A stretch of 64,000 nucleotides of DNA from NCBI GenBank assembly GCA_029582165.1, contig CM055870.1, positions 44,596,513-44,660,512 of the forward strand, read 5' to 3'. This document shows, piece after piece, positions 22,542-34,050 of the stretch; position 1 is the first letter of the stretch, and every line of letters begins with the position of its first letter. The notes under the pieces are model-generated. The model saw nothing but the letters and a program-made list of their open reading frames with translations, had not been told where the DNA came from and did not search any database. Source of the DNA: Portulaca oleracea (Eukaryota > Streptophyta > Magnoliopsida > Caryophyllales > Portulacaceae). The position numbers and the translations under genes are program-made.

Positions 22542-22800
22542 TCCCTTGCTTTGTCTTTATCGAGTAGCAAGCTTAGTGAGGTTGATTGTTCCCTAGCTCC
22601 ACAAAAATTTCCTCCTTCCATCCTTTGTCCTTCACCCCCAAGTTTCTTCAAGAATTCCTATTTCTTCAAGCAAGGTGGAGTTCCTAGCGTGGTCATGATC
22701 GGTTTGTTGGAGGTTCGTATAATGGGTGGCCGAGCAATGGAACGTGCCTTCATTTAAACTCCCAAGAGTTGAGGGCAACTCTTTTTCAAGAAGGGGAGTA

Positions 22801-24009
22801 TGGAGCGTACCGGGCTGGGGCCAGAGCCTTGAATTTCATGATCGCTAAACCGTTCCGCACCCGCTCCACGAAACACGATGAAAATAACTCCAAGAACGGG
22901 TGTGGAGTCCGTTTCAAAGTGGACCCGGGACCGTGGAGTCATGAGCTGATCGGCATCGGGTGTGGCATCTACTTCAAATGGGACCCTGGACCATAGGAGT
23001 GGAGCTACGGGTCCTCATCGAGACCTACTTCGGGCCTTTAAAAGGGTTCGGAGTCATTTGGAAAGAATAAGCGGAAAAGGGTCAACGTGGGTTGTCGGAA
23101 TGAATGCGTATTCACTCTTTGGGTTATAACTCCTTCAGTGTAACTTTGATGGGTCTCAAATTTTTGGAGCTTAAAGTACACACCGTGAGCTTTCCGTCGA
23201 CATCTTACGGGCCTAAAATGGAGTTCAGATAAAGAAGTTATGCGCGTTTGAAGTCCGCTGGAAAAACTAGCTCAGAAGGCAGTCGCGCCCGCGACACATA
23301 TTGTCACCCCCCCGACCATCTTCTGCCCAGATGACGCTGCTGCGTCCAAAAGGGTGTCGCGCCCGAGTTAGCTTCTGTCACGCCCGTGACAAATGGTCGC
23401 CGCGCCCGCGATAGACCTGGTCGCGCCCGCGACTCCTTTCGGCCAGCGACGGTTTGTGGCGTACAGTAGAGCGTCGCACCCGCGACGTCCCGTTCCTGCG
23501 TGTGATTTCCGGCCCAAAACGTTGCGTTTTGTTTATTTTTTTTTCCCAATACTATATATACCCCCTCCCTTGGCATTATTGAGGAGTGTTTTTAGCTGAA
23601 TTGAATTGTAATGCTTGGCATTGTAGGGTTCTCCTTGTTTCCTCAAAAATCTTGTTCTTACCTATTCCTTTTGTGGATGGTGGTATTAGCAAGTCATTCC
23701 TTGTGATTATTTAGTGGATTACCTTGGATAATCATGTGGGGTGTTAGGTTTTGGTGGTGGATTATCCTTTATCCAAAATCATTTCCAATCCCCTTTGGTG
23801 TTCAAGGTTTATGTTCTTGGTTGATTTTGATTATTATTCAAGTTCTTGGTTAATATTGTTATGATTCAAGCATGAGTGTTTGAGAGTTGGTTCATTCTCT
23901 CTCTATTCTATTGATTATGGATGCTCAAGAGGTCTTCTCTCATATTCTCTTTAAGAACTACTCAAGCTATGTTTATTATTCAATCCACCGCGCATCGGGA
24001 ACCGCTCCA
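22801..24009 (+). repeat. 3' LTR of the gag-only element
   Basis: The 1209-bp LTR starts TGGAGCGTACC after the purine tract and ends AACCGCTCCA. It is complete, unlike the 5' LTR. Confidence 0.82.
23282..23560 (+). promoter_or_regulatory. GC palindrome array and TATA box in the gag-only element's LTR
   Basis: GTCGCGCCCGCGAC occurs at 23282-23295 and 23420-23433. Variants GTCACGCCCGTGAC (23377-23390) and GTCGCACCCGCGAC (23473-23486), plus half-sites, fill the interval. TATA-like CTATATATA lies at 23552-23560. CpG-to-TpG changes account for much of the variation between copies. Confidence 0.55.
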
Positions 24010-24330
24010 ACAAGACATTGGTTGGTTGTATTTCACGTCAGTACGAAGACCGGTTCACTACCCCGTTAGTCACTATATTAGGGCCGTTTTTTTAAACGTG
24101 GGTTAGTGAGAAAAATGGAGGGTTAACGGGGTTATTGGGGAAGGGCCGGTCATTTTCACTCCACATATCATGTCAGAATCGAAACCAGTTAACCAGACAT
24201 CATCCCCTTAGTCACTGTTGGTATAATAATCTCACCTAAGTATAGAGGTCAAATATTGTTGTCCAATAGAAAATGTCAGTATATTACAATCCAATACCTT
24301 CAAAGGTCAATATATTGTCATCCAATATCC

Positions 24331-24640
24331 GTAAAATTAATATCATTCGTGAAAAATACTTATATCTCAATAAATATTATTAATTGTTGCAACATTCTAC
24401 TTTGATCAATATTATTAATTTGAGTTTTTTTAGGTAGAATAACCGACAATTTACTATTTAACTTTGATAGTTAAAAAATTCAAATATATTTGTCAGAATC
24501 TCCCTAGAAAATTTAGTAAAACATTATATATCCATAAATAAAATTACTTATTACAAGAATCACTTCAATAAACACATCTTCATTCAAGTGTTTTAAAGGT
24601 AAAATCAACAATAATTACACTTTTCAACGATAATTAATTA
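24331..24640 (+). repeat. Copy 1 of an AT-rich dispersed repeat (empty site)
   Basis: It matches 28620-29345 except that the latter carries a 405-bp insertion. The junction GATAGTTAAAAAATTCAAATA here is uninterrupted. Confidence 0.75.
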
Positions 24641-25739
24641 TCTCTCCATGAATGTTTTGTTTTATGTATATGTTAGCTAGCTACAACACGTTTTCATATA
24701 TATGCTATTGTTGATATTGTATGTATGTAGCTAATGGACTACTTGTATGTAGATCAGTAGACGCATGTCCAATGTCTTAATTTTAATGTATACAATTCTT
24801 GTTTGTTTGCATTGTTTGTTTACTATTGATTATTTGTATTAGCTGTTTAGAAAAGTTGTGTTTAGCTGTTTGCATTGGCTGTTTGAAAAGTTGTAATTGT
24901 TTAAATTCCATTTATACACCATTATAAATAATATTTTAGGATGACATATGTGTAAATTTAAACAACTTTTGGATTAACAGGTTTTTTCCACAATAAGCAA
25001 TTTTCAATAGGCTACTCTAAGCACCCTATTGAAAATTGACTGATTGGGACCAAACAGCCAACAAAATACACACTTTAACAACACTCAAAAAACCTATTTG
25101 ATTCCCCAATAACTATCAATATATAAAATTATTTGCCAAATTGGACCTATATATATAAACTTATTTATAACTATGTATTATGCTTTAGGTACGCTCATGA
25201 TTGTATAATTTCTGATGCTGGGAATCCAAAGTCAGAGGTTTGGAGTCCTCGTATCACCTAAACATTATCATTGTGAATCTGGTCACTTGATGCTAGAGTA
25301 TAAGCATCGTTTCAACGAGGTTATTATTTCAATGAAAATGGGTTTTACTAACCATGAAACACTCTTTTTTCTTAAGTTACTCCCAATTGATTCTCACTTG
25401 TCCACTTTTGTTGAGGATTCAATCCGAACATTCATGTTAGCCACACATATAAGATATAGATCTCTTCCAACTTTTAGGAGCATACATCAACTTAAATACG
25501 TATCTTACAAAAACTCGAGGATTTAAGAGAAATGTATTAAAATTAATATCTTGGAATCCCTTCTTAAACTTCCTTTGTGAATCCTCATAATAGAATCATA
25601 GTTTGCTTGATGAAATTGAAAAGATCATTTTATTTAAATTTAAATCAGCAATTGGAATATGATCCCAAGATCAAAATTTACCACAAATTCTGGTAATTTG
25701 GATTCGAACCATGAGGGAACTATGAGAACAGTGTTGGGA
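24641..25739. other. AT-rich intergenic DNA
   Basis: No convincing gene. A possible small element with GGCTGTTTG / CAAACAGCC ends lies at 24877-25059 but has no TSD. A 103-codon frame at 25215 has no recognisable domain. The preceding stretch 24010-24330 also holds nothing I can name. Confidence 0.5.
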
Positions 25740-26060
25740 TATATTAAAGCTCTGATCCCTAGTCAACTAAGAGTACATTACAAGAATTAGCACCACTCTG
25801 TTACCCTCACATGATATTGAGAATGATTGGTGTTGGGGTTAATCAAATTTTGGAGATTTCTCTACCAAATCGGTAACTTAGATGGCATATGGGAGTTCGC
25901 CGGACAATGAGCTTTTGCACTACCAGCGAATTTGTGACCTCAACACTATACTTGAGCTTAGAGTCTTTGTATGGAAAGTTTTCGATCAAGCCCTCCCCAC
26001 TGGAATGGCATTGAGAAGACTAGGCTTGGATATAAGTACAAAAATTTGCAAATATCCCCC
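25740..26060 (+). pseudogene. LINE relic: zf-RVT region fragment
   Basis: Across two frames the DNA reads NDWCWG...SNFGDFSTKSVT and then ELRVFVWKVFDQALPT. This parallels the CWGLTGSGNFSTKTATRIT and MKIFLWQGL blocks of the LINE at 15050-15220. No RT or RNase H is attached. It is an old fragment with stops. Confidence 0.6.
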
Positions 26061-26111
26061 TTCACGTTTATGACACTTTATAATTTCAACCCTGATTTAT
26101 TGAATTAATAT

Positions 26112-27380
26112 GGGAAATCGGAATTAAATTAATCAACCTTTTGGGGGTGCTTTGATCTAACGAATCAACCTTGAACATTAATATTAGAGAACTGACCTTA
26201 TCATGTTGATTTTTCCAGCCTCTCCCCTCTCCCCCCCCCCTTTCTCTCTCTCTGTCTGCCAATCAACCCCGATGCACCACCACCCTCACCTTCTTCTTTC
26301 TTCCTCCCCACCTTCATCGACCACCATCGAGCTCCACGACCTCCATTGCACCACTTCCTAGCTCCACCGACCCACACCCAGCCCTACTATGTTTCTCCCT
26401 CTTCTTCTACTTCTTCTTGTTCGAGCTACTGTCACTGACGCCATCCTCCTTGGCTCCACCAACGCCACCACCACCGCCCTCGACTAATCACCCTCCCCTG
26501 CTTTTTCACACCTCCTCTTTCATACCACCGCAAAAGAGGTTGCCGGTGGATTTGGGCCGTGGAACACGGGAGAATAGAGGAGGTTTCTAGGCGTGTTTCG
26601 AGGTGTTTTTCGGCGGTTTTACCGGTGTTTTCCGGCAATATTTTGTCTGGTAAAGGTAATTGCGAATGTTTGAATTGTTTTTAGACGGTTTTGGTTCGAT
26701 TTTGGTTGGGTATTAATTTGAAATTGGGATGGATAACGGATGTGGGTGTGAATGGATTTGGGTTTCTTGGTGGTGAGTGGTGGTGAAAAAGGTGGTTGGA
26801 GTGGTGGTTCCGGTGGCGGCAGTGATAGAGATGGTGTTAGTGGTGGTGGTTGGTGGTCAATGATGGTGGTGGTAATGGTGGATGCTGGAGCTAGGTGGCT
26901 GGGTGTGGGTCGGTGGAGAAATAGAGTAGAAGAAGAATGAGAAACAAGAAAAAGTAGTTGGTGGCGCGACGGAGGTCAGCGGAGGTGATGGAGCTCAGTG
27001 GTGGTCAACGAAGGTGGGGAAGTAGAAAGAAGAAGGTGAGGGTGGTGGTGCGTCAGGGTTGATTGGTAGAGAGAGAGAATGTGATAGAGAGAGCAGGGGG
27101 GAGGGATGGAGAGGGGGAGCTGAGGTGGACATTTAAAAAATTGAAAAATAGTTCCACATAAGCAAAACATATGTCCAATATTTTTTTCTTTTTTTTTTGC
27201 CTAAACAACCACCACATAAGCATCCGCCGCCGCCACGTCATATCTCCGATGAGTTGGACTCAGTGGTGGTTTGCTGGAAAAATCAACATGACAAGGTCAG
27301 CTCATCTAATATTAATGTTCAAGGTTGGTTCGTTAGATCAAATCACCCTCAAAGGTTGGTTTATTAAATTCCAATTTCCC
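26112..27380. mobile_element. Non-autonomous Mutator-like (foldback) element
   Basis: Perfect 9-bp TSDs AATTAATAT flank the element (26103-26111 and 27381-27389). Terminal inverted repeats begin GGGAAATCGGAATT / GGGAAATTGGAATT and stay alignable for about 107 bp (26112-26218 with 27275-27380). Further inside, C/T-rich and codon-like DNA on the left (26218-26400) is again inverted on the right (about 26960-27140). The 9-bp TSD and long TIRs indicate the Mutator superfamily. No transposase is present. The GC-rich centre (26400-26950) has a long low-complexity Gly/Val ORF that I do not trust, but it looks like a captured gene 5' region. Confidence 0.85.
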
Positions 27381-27389
27381 AATTAATAT

Positions 27390-28041
27390 TTACCTCCTCT
27401 GACGTTTCAAACCGATTTCATTAAGCAACATTTCCAGTGAACTAGCAACCTTTCTGGTGAAAGTCCCACTATTCCTTCCCCTTGATGTACCACTCATCCA
27501 ATTATTATTCAATCTGTCAATAATAATTATTCATTTTAACTTTTATTATAATTTACTTGCAACATATCATCAAAAAGAAAATTAATTAACTTTCAATACA
27601 AAATACTATACTATAGTAAGTAATATTTGCTAAACTATATATTTCAAACGAGACTATCATTTCAAAAGGAATAGTCAGGGACTATAAATAGAGATCTTTC
27701 AACGATAAATACAAAATTAACTATTAGGCCAACTTGAAGATATCATATTTGTCGAGATTTTCAATAGTGCTACTTTCCAATAAATCCAAGAAATTAAACT
27801 TAACTAACTTAGCCTAACTTAACTTAACGTAACATATCTTTACCTAACCTAATCTAACTTAGCCTAACAAAACTCCCTAAAATATACCAAAACCAAAAAT
27901 AACTTTTTAAATAAGAAAATGAAAAAATCAAATAATATTATTTGAACACCGTCAAATCATATATTATTAGACTCTTTTACAAACTAGTTTCATTATTGAG
28001 ATTTATAACAATATGAATTTCCACCACATGCTATTTACCTT
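27390..28041. other. AT-rich intergenic DNA with a CTTAACCTAA-like stretch
   Basis: No gene is seen. At 27795-27870 short units such as CTAACTTA and CCTAACTTAA repeat irregularly. Confidence 0.5.
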
Positions 28042-28498
28042 CACTGCTAAAAACATGTGTGTTTTCAACCATTTTTTCCATTTAAAATGGTGGAAAAAAC
28101 CAATCGTTTTAGCAACCGTTTCATATTTTTCTAATTTTCCAATTGTTTTTCTACTTTTAAGTGGGAAAAATGGTTAGAAATCCAACCATTTTTTCTAAAA
28201 TGGTGGAAACTTTTTTCTTACCAGTCATTTTCCTACTGCTCGAAAATGGTCGGGGAAACGGTGTGTAATCCGACCATTTTTCCAACAACTATCAAACAAC
28301 AGGAAAAAGGAAGGTAGGAAAAAGTTTCCACCATTTTAGCAAAAGTGGTTGGAATTTCCAACATTTTTTCCAACAATTTTTTTTAAAATATTTCAAAATT
28401 TTTTTAAAATATGAAATGGTTGCTAAAACGATTAGTCTTTCCAACCATTTTAAATTGGTCAGAAAAAATGGTTGGTAATACAAATATTTTTAGTATTG
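28042..28498. mobile_element. Foldback element, possibly a CACTA-type MITE
   Basis: Ends CACTGCTAAAAAC and, inverted, CAATACTAAAAAT begin arms of about 200 bp that pair along most of the element. Motifs AACCATTTTTTCC and CTAAAATGGTGGAAAC occur in both arms. The CACTR-like ends suggest CACTA; the 3-bp flanks (CTT, ATT) do not match, so assignment is tentative. Confidence 0.6.
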
Positions 28499-28619
28499 AT
28501 TACAATTCATCGTATATTTTATTATAGTTGAATTTTCTTTTCATGAATTAGCATATTGGATATTTTATTATGATTGAATTTTCTCCAACTATGATAGTAG
28601 AACCTTCCTCATTAAGGTA

Positions 28620-29345
28620 TATAAAACTAATCTCATCCGTGAAAAATACTTATATCTTAATAAATATAATTAATTGTTGCAACATGCTTCTTTAATCAAT
28701 ATATACTGATTTGAGTTTTTTTTCGGGTAGAATAATTGGTAATTTACTATGTAACTATGATAGTTAAAAAAATTCCAAAAACACAACTAAAGGGATCTAA
28801 TATTTTGGTGTAATAATTTTTAGAGCTATGTTTTATGATAAATAATTGTTGGGTGACATTATTTTTGATGTAAATATTTGGGGGTGACATTCTGGCCAAT
28901 TTCCGATCAAAAATGGTGCAAACCGGTGGATTTTATGTTTAGGCATGTATTAAATTGAAGTCTATACTTAACTCTAACATATACAAGTAAATCTGTTAAC
29001 ATAATAAACATGCCTTAACATAAAAACTTACTATTTCGTGCCATTTTTGGCCGAAAATTGGCCGGAATGTCACCCCTAAATATTTACATCAAAAATAATG
29101 TCAGTCAACAATTATTTATTATAAAATAGGGCCCATAAAATTATTACACTAAAATATGAGGCCCCTTTAGTCGTTTTTTGAAAAAAAAATTTAATACATT
29201 TGTTAGAATCTCCCTAGAAAATTTTGTAAAAAAATATATCTCCATAAATAAAATTACTTATTACAACAACCACTTCAATCAACATATCATCATTCTAGTA
29301 TTTTAAAGATAAAATCAATGATAATTACACTTTTTAACTATGATA
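28620..29345 (+). repeat. Copy 2 of the AT-rich dispersed repeat (filled site)
   Basis: It is collinear with 24331-24640 on both sides of the TIR element at 28776-29180. Confidence 0.72.
28776..29180. mobile_element. TIR element (MITE, possibly Mutator- or hAT-like)
   Basis: Arms of about 150 bp begin CAAAAACACAACTAAAGGG and, inverted, CAAAAAACGACTAAAGGGG. They share blocks such as GTAAATATTT and GGGGTGACATTC. Comparison with the empty site at 24480-24500 shows duplicated A-rich flank (AAAAAAATT, 8-10 bp, exact length unclear because of the A-run). There is no coding capacity. Confidence 0.78.
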
Positions 29346-29583
29346 GTTGAATTTTTTTTAACTATATTAAAATCTCCCTAATGATATTACGAGATATTAT
29401 ATTCTTAACTTTTACAATTTTACATATTATTTATTAAGAATATAAGTTTTAAAATTGAAACAATAGCTAAAACTTAACCTCACACCTACATTCTATGTCC
29501 AACTTCCTTCCCACGTTTGCATTAATTATATTTTTTGACATTCTTTTAATTTATTTTCTTTAATTATCTATTATTATTACATA
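29181..29583. other. AT-rich intergenic DNA
   Basis: The first ~165 bp finish repeat copy 2. After that I see no feature. Confidence 0.5.
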
Positions 29584-29705
29584 CTACCTCCGTCCTTTGT
29601 TGAGTGTCACTATAACTAATTTTATAAGTCCACTGTTTCTAGGAAATTGAGCAAAAAAAATTACACTTGGACAAATATACCCTTTTGACTTAGTATAGAC
29701 TTTTC

Positions 29706-30251
29706 TGTCACGCCCCGAACCAAGGAGTGACAGACGCCACACACCTGCAGCACTAGGGGTTCTACAAGCATGCAAGGCTAAACTATAATAAGGAAAAACA
29801 AAGGTCTTCAATGACTCACAAACCCAAAATAATAATTGGTTCAACTCAACTAGAGTATAGAAAAAACATCCGAAAATCTCAAATACTAGCTACAAGTTCA
29901 TAGCCCAAGGATTCGACTTGAAATCAAAAATATAAATTCTACTAGACTGAGAAATAAGCTCCATAGCTCCAAAAATAAAGGCTGGGACTCATGACTCCTC
30001 TCAAGAAACTTAGATACTGTTGAGAGTGGAACCTGAAAAAAAATAGGAAGATGAAAGGATGAGCTCAGAAGCCCAGTAAGTAGCGTAATACTCCTTTAGC
30101 TGGGTTGGACATGCGGGTAAAACATAGGCTGGGTCAGAGTTAATAAATAAATAACAAATATATGACTGGGTTTTACAAAACATTTTACTCAGCTCAAAAC
30201 TCCCAAGATAAAACATGATATTGATCAAACGATTTTCGTCAAAGTAACATA

Positions 30252-30298
<47 letters not shown>

Positions 30299-31913
30299 AA
30301 CATAGCAATCAAAATCATAATGGTTAGGGCTAAGGTCACTATTGACCCAGTGACAAGGGCAACGATAAGCCACTGTTGACCCAGTGGCGGGGCAACAATG
30401 TACCACTATTGACCCAGTGGCAGGGCAACAAAGGAAATTGGGTCCAACGGAACACATACACATACCAGAACACACAATAGCGCGCATACAAGTCGATCGA
30501 CAGGTCCAGTGCATACCTTAACTGGCTAAGGCAGAAGCCATAGCCCCAAAACAAAACCAGTTACAACTTGAACATCAAAACATACAAAAGTACCCAGTCA
30601 AGAAATTTAGTATAACAAATAAATCAGCACCACAAAGTCACTAGTACAGCGGAAGGTTCAAATAATTTAAAATATAAAACTATTACGTAAACGGCTACTT
30701 TACAAATACACTAGTCAAATTATCATAAAACTTCACTTAGTGTATAAAAGACAAAGAGTAACTATATCTTATGAAATTAACGTGAAAGAGGTACTTTGTA
30801 AAAACACATATAAATCAATGTAGGTCAAACAAACCATAGGACATAAACAATACTAAAAATAATATAATTAAATAATAGTATGCCAACCCGATTTAAAAAA
30901 ATAAACTTACGAAAAAGGTCGGTTACAAAATAATATTTTTGGCACGAAAAGAACTAAAGAAGTATCACACCACTTACCTGAAAGCTGAAACGCTTACCCA
31001 AATAAGTCAACTCCACCACGTAGATGATACCTATAATTCATAGGAAGCCTCGGTATCAACATATAATACACTGAATTTTCCGAAGGTACCGGTATACAAT
31101 TAATCGCAAACTAACCGCAAAATTATAAACGTCTGATGTAACTAACATGGGAGAAAAATATAAGGTAGCGAATATTCTAGGTCGGAAGAAGAAGAAGATT
31201 GTGAGAATAATCCCAACCTTATTTACCAGATTGCACCACACTTGTCCATTTATCTTGTTGGTATTCCTAATTAACCCACTCACTGATTAATTATCATATT
31301 AAAAGGAACTTGCTATGATTCTCCCTACTGATGTAATTAATCAATCCTTCTACAAACCACCATTAGGATTTTGATGACGCAAAGGTAAATCAATATGTAT
31401 ACCATTAATTGTTCCTTTTTCCTATCTTAATTACCTTCCACTTGCATCATCTAAGACTACTACAATATATTGTGGCGAATCAGAGTATAAGACCCCAAAT
31501 TTTATTGATGTCGTTTCTCACTTCCATTCACCAATTCATCAATATCTAATAAGGGGTTTTGTCGGCCACTGTAATTAATCACAAGCTGCACGACAAAATT
31601 AGAAGCTACACAATTTAAGGATTGAATATTTGCCAGACGGTGAAATTGGACTCAAGAATTTGCAGCAGAAAATCAATACTTTCTATGAATGGCGGAGACT
31701 ATGAGTTCAGAGAGAGTTCCTACGATAATTCAGGGGTATAAACATGACAATTAACCCTCTACATCCCAACAAGATATATAAATTGAAAGGAATATAATAC
31801 TAACCTTCGGCCCCCTTTTTTTCTTTTTCGCGGATGAATTCTCTCTTCCTTCCTCAACTCTCTATTTCTCCTTGACGGACGGCCGGAGATACTGTATTAT
31901 TTTCTTAAGAGGC

Positions 31914-31997
<84 letters not shown>

Positions 31998-32068
31998 TTA
32001 GGAGAACTAGGTTTTAGGGTTGGACTAAATAAATTAGGAAGTCGGCTGAAAATAATTGTAGAATAATA

Positions 32069-32109
<41 letters not shown>

Positions 32110-32147
32110 TTTTTTTTCTTTTCTTCCGGAGGAATCCGGTTATTTCA
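29706..32147 (-). repeat. 3' LTR of the Tekay-like element
   Basis: It is 2442 bp. On the plus strand it runs TGTCACGCCCCG to GGTTATTTCA. It has an (AT)n run at 30251-30296, three hairpin units CCACT-N8-AGTGG (30343-30425), an (AT)n run at 31916-31991 and a (TAA)n run at 32077-32107. Confidence 0.93.
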
Positions 32148-32161
32148 TCCTTCCCCCCTTA
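32148..32161 (-). other. Polypurine tract of the Tekay-like element
   Basis: The minus strand reads AAGGGGGGAAGGA immediately before the LTR start TGAAATAACC. Confidence 0.8.
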
Positions 32162-32211
32162 GAAAAGTTTTGTCCTCAAAACTTACCCGGGTCATTGAAC
32201 AGGAAAGGGTA

Positions 32212-34050
32212 TTAATTCCGCATAGTCTCTTCCAACTCCCAAGTTGCATCCCTTTCTGTATGATTAGTCCATTGCACCTTGACATAAGGGATTGTACGCC
32301 TCCTCAACACTTGTAGTTTCTTGTCCACAATCCGTATTGGTCTTTCTTCGTACGTCACATCCTTCTGTAGTGTTATAGGAGTAGCTTCTAGTACATGACT
32401 TGGATCATGAACATATTTTCTCAACATGGAGACATGGAATACATCATGCACTCCTGAAAGTGATGGTGGGAGTGCTAGACGGTATGCTACAGGGCCAATT
32501 TTATCCAAAATCTCAAAGGGTCCAATATATCGAGGGCTAAGTTTCCCACGTATGCCAAACCACATAACTCCTTTGACTGGTGATACCTTCAAAAATACAT
32601 GATCACCAACATTGAATTCCAAGTCTCTCCTTCTATTGTCTGCATAACTTTTCTGGCGGCTTTGAGCCACTCGAAGTCGCTCTCGAATAAGGCGAACTTT
32701 ATCAGTCATTAATTGTATTATCTCTGGCCCTATCAGTCTTCTCTCTCCAACGTCATCCCAACAAATTGGCGACCTACACTTCCGCCCATATAATGCCTCA
32801 TATGGAGCCATTTGGATGCTGGCTTGATAACTGTTGTTATAAGCAAATTCTATTAATGGTAGGTCCTTATCCCAAGAACCCTTCATATCCAGCGTGTAAG
32901 TTCTCAACATGTCCTCCAAAGTTTGAATGGTCCTCTTAGATTGACCATCCGTTTGTGGATGATGCGCAGTACTAAAATTTAATGTTGTACCTAAGGCTTT
33001 ATGCAGGCTCTTCCAAAACATAGCAACAAAATGTACATCTCGATGGGACACAATAGAAACTGGAACCCCATGTATCCTCACAATCTCCCGGTTATATAAT
33101 TCTGCCAATTGTTCCAAGGTCATACCAGTCTTAATTGGCAAAAAGTGAGCAGACTTAGTCAGTCTATCCACTATTACCCAAACCACCGTGTTACCTCTAG
33201 GAGTACGGGGTAGGGCAGATACGAAGTCCATGGTTATATGTTCCCATTTCCACTCTGGAATAGGGAGTGGTTGCAATAATCCCCCGTATCTCTGATGTTC
33301 AATCTTGACTTGTTGACATGTTAAGCATTGTGCTACATATTGTGCTATCTCTCTCTTCATGTTATTCCACCAAAATGTCCCCTTCAAGTCTCTGTACATC
33401 TTGGTACTTCCTGGATGAACTGTGTAACTCGTGTTGTGAGCTTCTTTCAGGATCATCTCCTTTATCTCATCATCGTTCGGAACACAAATTCTATTCTCGA
33501 ACCTCAAAGAACCATCCTCATGAATGCTAAACTTGGACTCGGACCCCGCTCTAATGGCATCCCTATGCTTCTGGAGATAAGGATCTTTTTCTTGTGCATC
33601 TTTGATCATGTCAATTAACATAGGATGGACTCGGAGATTCGCCAAAATATTTTTCCTCTCTAAGTCTGCCGACAAATGTCGTTGAGAGGTGATTAAGGCA
33701 GCCACATGACTTGATTTCCTACTCAGAGCATCTGCAACAACATTAGCCTTCCCTGGATGGTAATTGATGGTCAAATCATAGTCCTTCAACAACTCAAGCC
33801 ATCTACATTGTCTCATGTTCAAATCCTTCTGTGTAAACAGGTACTTTAGGCTCTTATGGTCTGTATACACTTCACATGCTTCCCCATACAAATAATGCCT
33901 CCATATCTTTAATGCAAAAACTACAGCCGCAAGCTCTAAGTCATGAGTAGGGTAATTCACCTCATATGGCTTCAATTGTTGAGATGCGTAAGCAATAACC
34001 TTCCCTCCTTGCATAAGCACGCATCCCAAACCCTTCTTTTGAAGCATCAC
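32212..34050 (-). pseudogene. Pol C-terminal half: RNase H, integrase, chromodomain-like tail
   Basis: This is a 612-codon frame. RNase H covers about 1-110 with [16 protein letters not shown] and [11 protein letters not shown]; its N-terminal YSDAS lies in the upstream frame, so a frameshift splits the domain. The integrase zinc finger is H..H..C..C (VHPG near 211, CLTC near 242). In the core, Asp275 (TMDF) is present, but the second catalytic Asp is His336 (SHRD, codon 33043-33045) and the catalytic Glu is Lys372 (QSKRTIQ, codon 32935-32937). Family members have SDRD and QSERTIQ. The C-terminal GPF and [10 protein letters not shown] blocks and a chromodomain-like VKVQW...ATWELEE end follow. 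An intact version would insert element cDNA, with the tail steering to heterochromatin; this one should not catalyse strand transfer. Confidence 0.88.

Larger units (their letters stand above)
19585..24009 (+). mobile_element. Gag-only LTR retrotransposon with iMet primer site (non-autonomous)
   Basis: Two related LTRs (19585-20592, 5'-truncated, and 22801-24009) flank 2.2 kb of internal DNA. The 5' LTR is followed by TGGTATCAGAGCTCAAGG (initiator tRNA-Met primer site); the 3' LTR is preceded by the purine tract AAGAAGGGGAG. The internal region holds a gag remnant and an unrecognised ORF, but no protease, RT or integrase. The two LTRs differ by roughly a tenth of positions in the parts I compared, so the element is clearly older than the other LTR pairs in the window. 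About 180 bp of the 5' LTR start is missing at the junction with LTR copy A. Confidence 0.82.

Noticed and set aside
24060..24170. Imperfect inverted repeat around GACCGGTTCACTACCCCG / GGGGAAGGGCCGGTC
   Set aside because: The pairing is weak outside the outer ~10 bases and no TSD is visible.
24877..25059. Possible hAT-like MITE with GGCTGTTTG / CAAACAGCC ends
   Set aside because: The ends are short and the flanking 8-mers do not match. Without a TSD I cannot support it.
25215..25526. 103-codon ORF in intergenic DNA
   Set aside because: No domain, no promoter context, and stops in the surrounding frame; not distinguishable from chance.
26752..26940. Gly/Val-rich ORF inside the Mutator-like element
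   Set aside because: It is low-complexity translation of GGTGGT-type DNA.
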